This document shows, in pieces, positions 5,545 to 11,882 of a DNA stretch of 21,427 nt. The position numbers and the translations under genes were made by a program. Position 1 is the stretch's first letter. Each line of letters opens with the position of its first letter. Source of the stretch: a virus. The stretch lies in IMG/VR virus record IMGVR_UViG_3300024348_000285, positions 1-21,427 of that record. One strand, given 5' to 3'. The notes below the pieces were generated by a model that searched no databases, was not told the DNA's origin, and was given only the letters and a program-made list of their open reading frames with translations.

Positions 5545-7479
5545 ATGTTGCAAACTATTGAAAATCCTTATGAAAACTTTATTGCTTTATCTAGATATGC
5601 AAAGTGGGTAGAGTCGGAAGGTCGAAGAGAAACCTGGGGAGAAACAGTAGATAGATATTTTAATTTTATGACTAATCATCTAAAGGTAAATCACAATTAT
5701 ATTCCAAATGAAAAGCTAGTTGCGGAATTAAAAGAGTTTGTTTTTGAAAGAAATGTTATGCCGTCTATGAGATCTGTAATGACTTCAGGTGCTGCATTAG
5801 AAAGAGATAATGTTGCAGGATATAACTGTGCTTTTCTTCCAGTTGATTCTCCCCGTTCTTTTGATGAAACAATGTATGTTCTAATGTGCGGAACTGGCGT
5901 TGGGTTTTCAGTAGAATACAAGTACATCAACAAACTTCCGCCAGTCCCAGAAAAACTTGAAAAGTCAGATACAGTTATTGTTGTTGAAGATTCAAAACAA
6001 GGTTGGGCAAAAGCATATCGTGAACTGTTGGCTTTACTTTGGACAGGACACATTCCAGCTATTGATGTTTCAAAAGTTAGACCTTCAGGGGCACGTTTAA
6101 AGACAATGGGAGGCAGATCTTCTGGGCCACAACCATTAATAAATCTTTTTGATTTTACAATTGCTAAATTTAAAAATGCTACAGGAAGAAATCTTAAGCC
6201 AATTGAATGTCACGACATAATGTGCAAGATTGGCGAAGTTGTAGTTGTTGGCGGAGTACGTAGGTCAGCAATGATTTCGCTTTCTAATATTAATGATATT
6301 GAGATGGCTCAAGCAAAGTCAGGCAATTGGTGGGAGCTAAGCCCACAACGTGCATTATCAAATAACTCTGTTGCATACTCACGCAAGCCAGAGATGGAGC
6401 AATTTATTGCAGAATGGAAATCTCTTTATGACTCAAAATCAGGAGAGCGAGGTATATACAATGTGGCCGCAGCTCAAGCCCAAGCAGCCAAGTTTGGAAG
6501 AAGAGATCCAGATATACACTACGGAACTAACCCTTGTTCAGAAATTATTTTACGTCCTTATCAGTTTTGCAATCTTTCAGAAGTCGTATTACGTGAAAAC
6601 GATACAAAGAAAGATATTCAGCGCAAAGTCGAGCTGGCTACAATTCTTGGAACGTGGCAATCAACTTTAACCGACTTTAAATACTTACGTAAAATTTGGA
6701 AAGACAATACAGAAGAAGAGCGCTTACTCGGAGTTTCTTTAACTGGGCAGTTTGGTCACAAATTTATGTCTGGAAAAGAAGATATTGTTATGCTTGAATC
6801 ATTTCTTATGACTTTGCGTGAAAAAGCAAGAGAAGTAAACAGAGAAGAGTCTGGTAAAATTGGTATTCCAGAATCTGCAGCAATTACTTGTGTCAAGCCT
6901 TCTGGAACCGTTTCACAACTAGTTGGCGTATCTTCAGGCATGCACCCATGGCATTCTCCATATTATATTCGTACAGTTCGTGGCTCTAAAGGAGATCCAA
7001 TTTCTACATTCTTAAAAGAAGTGGGCATTCCAGTAGAAGACGATGTTATGAAGCCAAATGATACTTACGTATTTTCATTTCCAGTAAAGGCACCAGATGG
7101 TGCAATTGTAAGAAATGATTTAACTGCCATTCAGCACTTAGACATATGGCTAGTTTATCAACGTGCTTGGTGTGAACACAAGCCATCAATTACCGTTTCA
7201 GTAAAAGAAGATGAATGGATGGAAGTTGGCGCTTGGGTGTATAAGAATTTTGACGAGGTCTCTGGAATTTCATTCCTACCGCATTCAGATCATACATACA
7301 AGCAAGCTCCTTACCAAGAGGTTTCAAAGGAAGATTACGATGCGCTGGTTGCAAAGATGCCTAAGAATATTCGTTGGGAAGACCTTTCATTCTATGAGAC
7401 AGAAGACGGAACATCACCCTCTGCCACCCTTGCCTGCAGTTCCGATGGAAATTGCGAACTTGTGGATATTTCAGCATAG
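5545..7479 (+). CDS. nrdJ: Ribonucleoside-triphosphate reductase, adenosylcobalamin-dependent (class II, monomeric type)
   Basis: A 644-aa enzyme reducing ribonucleotides to deoxyribonucleotides for phage DNA synthesis. NPCSEI supplies the thiyl-radical Cys (C331) and E333. C342 follows 11 residues after C331, the same spacing as C408/C419 in the Lactobacillus leichmannii enzyme. C95 (NCAF) would be the second redox Cys. Other family marks are KPSGTVSQL and RAWCEHKPS. The C-terminal CSSDGNC (C631, C637) is the expected redox-shuttle pair. It is shorter than the roughly 740-aa bacterial enzyme. The protein has no Tyr-radical partner nearby, consistent with B12 use. It is flanked by the divergent lysozyme operon and the holin-like gene. 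Confidence 0.93.
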   Translation: MLQTIENPYENFIALSRYAKWVESEGRRETWGETVDRYFNFMTNHLKVNHNYIPNEKLVAELKEFVFERNVMPSMRSVMTSGAALERDNVAGYNCAFLPVDSPRSFDETMYVLMCGTGVGFSVEYKYINKLPPVPEKLEKSDTVIVVEDSKQGWAKAYRELLALLWTGHIPAIDVSKVRPSGARLKTMGGRSSGPQPLINLFDFTIAKFKNATGRNLKPIECHDIMCKIGEVVVVGGVRRSAMISLSNINDIEMAQAKSGNWWELSPQRALSNNSVAYSRKPEMEQFIAEWKSLYDSKSGERGIYNVAAAQAQAAKFGRRDPDIHYGTNPCSEIILRPYQFCNLSEVVLRENDTKKDIQRKVELATILGTWQSTLTDFKYLRKIWKDNTEEERLLGVSLTGQFGHKFMSGKEDIVMLESFLMTLREKAREVNREESGKIGIPESAAITCVKPSGTVSQLVGVSSGMHPWHSPYYIRTVRGSKGDPISTFLKEVGIPVEDDVMKPNDTYVFSFPVKAPDGAIVRNDLTAIQHLDIWLVYQRAWCEHKPSITVSVKEDEWMEVGAWVYKNFDEVSGISFLPHSDHTYKQAPYQEVSKEDYDALVAKMPKNIRWEDLSFYETEDGTSPSATLACSSDGNCELVDISA

Positions 7480-7488
7480 TGGTAGAAT
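7480..7488 (+). promoter_or_regulatory. Extended -10 promoter (TGG-TAGAAT) for the holin/tail region
   Basis: It starts at the base after the RNR stop. Transcription would begin near 7495, exactly at the foot of the hairpin 7496-7511. It belongs to the same TGGTA motif family found before several other genes here. No -35 is obvious. Confidence 0.5.
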
Positions 7489-7495
7489 TATAGTA

Positions 7496-7532
7496 TTCGG
7501 CTTAGGCCGAAAATTCCAAGGGCAAATTGCCC
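7496..7532 (+). promoter_or_regulatory. Two hairpins in the leader of the holin-like gene
   Basis: Stem 1 is TTCGGC-TTAG-GCCGAA (7496-7511). Stem 2 is GGGC-AAATT-GCCC (7520-7532). They lie between the predicted start site and the AAGGAG ribosome site. A 5'-terminal stem could stabilise the mRNA. Neither has a U-run that would make it a terminator. Confidence 0.5.
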
Positions 7533-7548
7533 ACAAGGAGATAATAAA

Positions 7549-7788
7549 ATGGCTAAATTTGCAAAAGCAGATTTAAACAAAGATGGAAAGGTAACTATGC
7601 AAGAACAGATTCTAGCAGCGTTAGCAAGTTATGGAAGAGCATTTCTTTCAGCAGCTCTTGCTTTATACATGACAGGTAATACAAATCCCAGAGACCTATT
7701 ACTTGGCGGAGTGGCAGCAGTAGCGCCAGTTCTATTAAAGGCACTTAATCCAAATGACAAGAATTTCGGTTTCGTTAACAAGGCTTAA
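7549..7788 (+). CDS. Holin-like membrane protein with an N-terminal EF-hand loop
   Basis: A 79-aa protein with two hydrophobic segments (about residues 23-41 and 47-65) joined by a polar turn (TGNTNPRD), a size and shape typical of phage holins. Residues 8-19 form a canonical 12-residue EF-hand calcium loop: D8, N10, D12, G13, T16, E19. That would place a calcium site next to the membrane. The ribosome site AAGGAG is well spaced. Holins form the pores that let lysins reach the wall; the lysozyme here is on the opposite strand 2.2 kb away. A small tail-associated membrane protein is an alternative. Confidence 0.6.
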   Translation: MAKFAKADLNKDGKVTMQEQILAALASYGRAFLSAALALYMTGNTNPRDLLLGGVAAVAPVLLKALNPNDKNFGFVNKA

Positions 7789-7804
7789 AAAGTAGTCAAT
7801 TAGA

Positions 7805-7838
7805 AATACTCCTGTGCTAAAATTAGTACAGGAGTATT
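7805..7838 (+). promoter_or_regulatory. 11-bp inverted repeat enclosing a possible extended -10
   Basis: AATACTCCTGT (7805-7815) and its perfect complement (7828-7838) flank a 12-nt loop; the short run after it (CCTATTT) makes only a weak terminator. TGC-TAAAAT (7815-7823) lies across the loop. It may be a transcript-end hairpin for the holin-like gene or an operator on a promoter for the tail genes; the two cannot be separated by eye. Confidence 0.5.
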
Positions 7839-7860
7839 CCTATTTAGGAGACTATGGCAA

Positions 7861-8208
7861 ATGGCAGGACAAAAGAATTTCGAAGTAGATCAAAATGCTA
7901 CATTTAGCTTTGTACTAGAATACAAAGACGATAATGGAAATGCAATTGATTTAAATGGCGCATCTGCAAAGATGCAAATCCGTGACATAAAAGGCGGAGC
8001 TAAACTAGCCGTCACATTAACATCACCTTCAGGTGGAATTGTAATTGATGGCCTTAATGGGAAATTGACCATTACACTTACACCAACTCAAACAAACAAA
8101 CTCTTTTATCCTAAATCAGTATATGACATTATGCTTGTTGATTCTAATGCAAATAAAATAAAACTCCTTGAGGGCTTCATGACGCTCAATAGATCGGTAA
8201 CAGTATAA
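7861..8208 (+). CDS. Baseplate/tail adaptor-like protein
   Basis: A 115-aa beta-rich protein of a type common among tailed phages: an N-terminal strand (NFEVDQNATFSF), then GNAIDLNGASAKMQIRD, a hydrophobic strand pair, and LLEGFMTLNRSVT at the end. Such proteins have been compared with N-terminal domains of baseplate upper proteins; this comparison is from memory of the family pattern. The next gene starts on the stop codon (TAATG), indicating coupled translation. The likely role is attachment of fibres to the baseplate. Confidence 0.55.
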   Translation: MAGQKNFEVDQNATFSFVLEYKDDNGNAIDLNGASAKMQIRDIKGGAKLAVTLTSPSGGIVIDGLNGKLTITLTPTQTNKLFYPKSVYDIMLVDSNANKIKLLEGFMTLNRSVTV

Positions 8209-8648
8209 TGGCCGAAAAAGTAATTGTAACTGAAATTGTTAATGATGTAATAGTTTCCTCTCCAGGACCACAAGGGCCTAGAGGTAGAACTATCCTTAAC
8301 GGCACAGGTGTCCCTTCTAACAACTTGGGACTTGAAGGCGACTTCTATTACGACAAATCTCTTTCTAAATTTTACGGTCCAAAATTATCAGATGCAACAT
8401 GGGCTAATGCTGCTGTAATAACACTGTCTTCAAACACATTGTCTTTCAGTTGGGAATTAGCACAATTAACAGGCCCAGTTCAGGGTATATATTCATTGCC
8501 AATACTTCATAACTTAGGGTATAACCCAAATGTTACAGTAAAATCAAGTGCAGGGGATATATTAGAAGTGGGTATAGATTATAACGGTTTAAATCAAATA
8601 ACGCTGACAATGGCACAGCCATTTTCAGGGACAGCGCACCTGTCATAA
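8208..8648 (+). CDS. Short tail-fibre-like protein with a collagen-like GPQGPRG segment
   Basis: A 146-aa protein. Residues near 19-27 read GPQGPRGRT, two to three Gly-X-Y triplets as found in many phage fibres, followed by GDFYYDKSLSKFYGPK, a common adhesin segment. The C-terminal half is predicted beta (HNLGYNPNVTVKSSAG). It starts on the stop of the previous gene. The triplets could be targets for prolyl hydroxylation if the oxygenases in this window act on structural proteins. Confidence 0.6.
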   Translation: MAEKVIVTEIVNDVIVSSPGPQGPRGRTILNGTGVPSNNLGLEGDFYYDKSLSKFYGPKLSDATWANAAVITLSSNTLSFSWELAQLTGPVQGIYSLPILHNLGYNPNVTVKSSAGDILEVGIDYNGLNQITLTMAQPFSGTAHLS

Positions 8649-8661
8649 AGGGAGATAGCAA

Positions 8662-9633
8662 ATGGCAAAAAAATATTTAGTTAGTATTGATCTCAACAAG
8701 AATGAGTTACTCAATGCTCGAATTCAAAACTTAGGGTCCGCCCCATCTAATCCAGTAGCAGGTCAAATTTACTTTGACACTGGAACAAATACACTTTACT
8801 TCTACAACTCGACAGAGTGGGTACCAGCATCTGGTTCTACAGAAGTAATTCAAGATGTAATTAGCTCCACAGTAGTATCTGGCACAGGATTAACTGCCAC
8901 ATATAACGACGTAGCGGGAACACATACAATAAAATTAAATGATACTGCAGTAACAGCTGGAACTTATGGTTCAATTACAAAAGTACCAACATTTACAGTA
9001 GATCAGCAAGGTAGATTAACTGGAGCAAGCGAAGCCAACCTGGTTATTCCACTAGATTCTCAGACAACAGGAGACTATGTAGCAACTATTGTTGGAACAG
9101 CAAATGAAGTTACTGTTTCTCCAAATAGTGGACACAATGCAGCAGTAACTATTGGTCTTCCAGACAACGTAGAGATCACTGGCAATTTGCAGGTAGGCGG
9201 AAACCTAAATGTTATTGGAACTGTTAATTCTGTAAATACAACACAGATTAACATTGAAGATAATAAGGTAAAGCTTAATAGCGGATTTGCAGGAACACCA
9301 ACTACAGATGCAGGCATTCTTGTAGAACGCGGAACCCTGACAGACGTTGAAATACTATGGAATGAGACATCAGATGTATGGTCATTAACAAATAATGGAA
9401 CAGACTATCATGCAATAGCAAGAAAGTTTGCTACAACACTATCAACATCTGCAACATCATATACAGTAAATCATAAACTAGCAACTACTGACGTAACCGT
9501 TCAAATTTATCAGGCAGCATCACCATTTGCACAAGTTGAAGCAGATGTTGCAAGAGTAGATGAAAACAATGTCAGCATCGCTTTTGCTGTTGCTCCGACA
9601 ATCGGGGAATACAGAGTAGTAGTAGTAGGATAA
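8662..9633 (+). CDS. Tail fibre protein
   Basis: A 323-aa protein with an N-terminal segment GQIYFDTGTNTLYFYN, typical of phage fibre attachment domains; it is repeated as GDVYFNILSKNLRIYN in the next gene. The middle contains a long beta-rich part (QINIEDNKVKLNSGFAGTP, GILVERG) seen in fibre shafts. The C-terminal domain ends IGEYRVVVVG, a common fibre end domain starting with a TVNHKL-type strand. The GGGAG ribosome site is 8 nt before ATG. It is cotranscribed with its neighbours. Confidence 0.75.
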   Translation: MAKKYLVSIDLNKNELLNARIQNLGSAPSNPVAGQIYFDTGTNTLYFYNSTEWVPASGSTEVIQDVISSTVVSGTGLTATYNDVAGTHTIKLNDTAVTAGTYGSITKVPTFTVDQQGRLTGASEANLVIPLDSQTTGDYVATIVGTANEVTVSPNSGHNAAVTIGLPDNVEITGNLQVGGNLNVIGTVNSVNTTQINIEDNKVKLNSGFAGTPTTDAGILVERGTLTDVEILWNETSDVWSLTNNGTDYHAIARKFATTLSTSATSYTVNHKLATTDVTVQIYQAASPFAQVEADVARVDENNVSIAFAVAPTIGEYRVVVVG

Positions 9634-9637
9634 AAAA

Positions 9638-10099
9638 ATGTCTCGCCAAATGAAGGTAGCTCTTAATTTACTTACTATTGCGGCAGATCCAGATAACGCA
9701 AAAGCTGGAGATGTTTATTTTAATATATTAAGTAAAAATTTAAGAATATACAATGGAGAAGAGTGGGTTGAACTAACCCCTCCAAGTACAGACCCAACTC
9801 CATTTTATAGACATACTCATACATTTGACGGAGACGTTCATAGCATAGATATACAGAACCCAATTACATTTGTTGAATATAATGAAACTGCATCTCCCGC
9901 AGTTATTTTGCCACAAGTAATTGGAGTTGACGGCGGAACCCCAACGACAAGTCCTACAGATGCAAGTTGGGAATCTTTAACATTATTTGATGCTGGACAA
10001 CCAGATTCTTTGTATTGGCCAGATAATAATGATACAATAAACAATAGTGGAAATGCAGGTACTGATTTTAGTAATACAGTAGATGCAGGAGGAGCATAA
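9638..10099 (+). CDS. Short tail-fibre-related protein
   Basis: A 153-aa protein whose first 50 residues parallel the start of the preceding fibre (AGDVYFNILSKNLRIYNGEEWVEL). The remainder holds a His-rich turn (FYRHTHTFDGDVHSID) and a Gly/Asn/Asp-rich end (DAGGA). It starts 4 nt after the previous stop, and its own stop is 1 nt before the next ATG. It is probably a short fibre, or a separate attachment piece of a multi-part fibre. Confidence 0.55.
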   Translation: MSRQMKVALNLLTIAADPDNAKAGDVYFNILSKNLRIYNGEEWVELTPPSTDPTPFYRHTHTFDGDVHSIDIQNPITFVEYNETASPAVILPQVIGVDGGTPTTSPTDASWESLTLFDAGQPDSLYWPDNNDTINNSGNAGTDFSNTVDAGGA

Positions 10100-10100
10100 C

Positions 10101-11870
10101 ATGGCAGTAAGAATTCAGCTACGAAGAGATACAGCAGCTAACTGGACTTCAGTAAACCCAACTCTTTTAAGTGGTGAAATTGGAATAGAAACAGACACCC
10201 TAAAATTTAAAATTGGTAACGGACAAAGATGGAATCAAATAACATCATATGCTTTTAAAATGGGTGAAGCAAATGGAATGGCAACATTAAACTCAGAAGG
10301 AAAGATCCCAGCTTCACAGCTCCCCACAGCACTTTCAATTACAGCCGACATTAACTCAGCATTTGCTGCAATGACCACCTCTGGAATTCCAGAAGGAACA
10401 AATCTTTATTTTACAGATGCTAGAGCAGTTGCAGCAGTAGCTACTCAAATTGCAGCAGAAGTTTCTTTAAGAAATGCAGCAATTGAAACAGCAAAAAGTC
10501 AAGCTGTTACAATTTCAACAACAGATGCAACAAATAAAGCAGCAGCAGCACAGCAAAATGCAATCGCTGCAGCAGAAACAAAAGACTTAACAGCAATTGC
10601 TTCAGCAACTCAGGCTGCCAACACATACACCGATTCAAAAGTTGCCACAGAAGCTACAGCTAGAAATTCTGCTATCACTTCAGCAGTTGCAGCAGAAACT
10701 ACTAATAGAGGCATTGCAATAAATGCAGCAATTTCTGCAGAGACTACTGCTAGAACTGCTGCTATCGCAGCAGTAACAGGATCAACAAATTTATCTTCAA
10801 AAACAACAAACGACCTAGCAGAAGGATCTTCTAATTTATACTTTACAAATTCTAGAGCAATATCTGCATTAAATCCTACATTAACAGATAGATTTGCAGC
10901 TGTTAATGGATCAATGGATGATTTGTCAGCATACCTTCTTGCTTCATACACTACAACTGCAGCAGCAGATAGCAAATATGTCTTACAAAGCGGGCTTAGC
11001 AACACCTTAGACGGATATGTAATGGAAGCTGAAAAAGATTTGGCTTTTGGATATGCTGGTTTAGACGCAGCAGCTAAATTAAATATTGCAGTAGTACCAA
11101 CAACAATTGCAAGATCAGCAGATGTTACATCATCAATTTCTGCAGCAATATCTACAGAAGTTGCAGATAGAAATACTGCTATAACAAGTGCAATTGATAG
11201 TTTAATTAATTCGGCACCAGGCACATTAAATACCCTCGGAGAAATTGCAGCAGCTTTACAGGCAGACGTATCTGGACTTACCGCATTAACAACTACTGTT
11301 AATCTAAAAGCTCCTCTTGCTTCACCTACATTTACTGGTACAGTAACTCTTCCCGTAAATACAGTTAAGAGCTCTGATTTAAGCTGGGAGGCATACGATG
11401 CAGAAACAAACCTTCCATCGGCAACTACAAAGCACGGCATGTTTGCACACGTACATGGAACAGGATCTGCATACTACGCACATTCAGGTTCATGGAGAAA
11501 ATTATTAAATACTACCGAAGCAGAATTGACTTACGCACCATTATCTTCTCCGACATTTACTGGATCAGTAGATTTTTCTACAGCAACCGTTACTGGGCTT
11601 GATGCAATTCTTCCAAATCAAATGGGCTACACTGGAAAATATTTAAAAACAGATGGCACAAACGCTTCTTGGGAAGATTTAGATTTAACACTATACTTAA
11701 CAACAGCAATAGCAGCAACAACATATGCAACTCTAGATAATGCAAAGACTTATGGATATCACAATGCAGGGTCAAATACAGCAGCAAATAAAATAGCATA
11801 TGGAACATCAGCAACGGGATACTCAGCAATAGCTACCCCAGCAGCTGGCGACATTTACATACAATACTAA
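10101..11870 (+). CDS. Long tail fibre with Mtd-like N-terminal domain
   Basis: A 589-aa protein. The start is ATG 10101 behind GGAGGA, not the ATG at 10083 inside the ribosome-site region, because MAVRIQLRRDTAANWTSVNP aligns with the start of the paralogue at 18157. Residues 1-50 match the domain found at the N-terminus of the major tropism determinant and other fibres (GEIGIETDTLKFKIGNG). Then come GMATLNSEGKIPASQLP, NLYFTDARA motifs (about 101 and again near 250), Ala-rich coiled-coil parts, the NTLGEIAAAL module and LASPTFTGTVTLP repeats. It probably forms a trimeric shaft that ends in a receptor-binding tip. Confidence 0.8.
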   Translation: MAVRIQLRRDTAANWTSVNPTLLSGEIGIETDTLKFKIGNGQRWNQITSYAFKMGEANGMATLNSEGKIPASQLPTALSITADINSAFAAMTTSGIPEGTNLYFTDARAVAAVATQIAAEVSLRNAAIETAKSQAVTISTTDATNKAAAAQQNAIAAAETKDLTAIASATQAANTYTDSKVATEATARNSAITSAVAAETTNRGIAINAAISAETTARTAAIAAVTGSTNLSSKTTNDLAEGSSNLYFTNSRAISALNPTLTDRFAAVNGSMDDLSAYLLASYTTTAAADSKYVLQSGLSNTLDGYVMEAEKDLAFGYAGLDAAAKLNIAVVPTTIARSADVTSSISAAISTEVADRNTAITSAIDSLINSAPGTLNTLGEIAAALQADVSGLTALTTTVNLKAPLASPTFTGTVTLPVNTVKSSDLSWEAYDAETNLPSATTKHGMFAHVHGTGSAYYAHSGSWRKLLNTTEAELTYAPLSSPTFTGSVDFSTATVTGLDAILPNQMGYTGKYLKTDGTNASWEDLDLTLYLTTAIAATTYATLDNAKTYGYHNAGSNTAANKIAYGTSATGYSAIATPAAGDIYIQY

Positions 11871-11882
11871 AGGGGACAGAAG

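Noticed and set aside
5697-6053. 118-aa minus-strand frame inside RNR
   Set aside because: Antisense to strongly conserved RNR sequence.
10610-11440. Long minus-strand open frame (276 aa) opposite the 10101 fibre
   Set aside because: It is Val/Ala-rich low-complexity antisense of a well-supported fibre gene whose codon pattern keeps the opposite strand open; no ribosome site.
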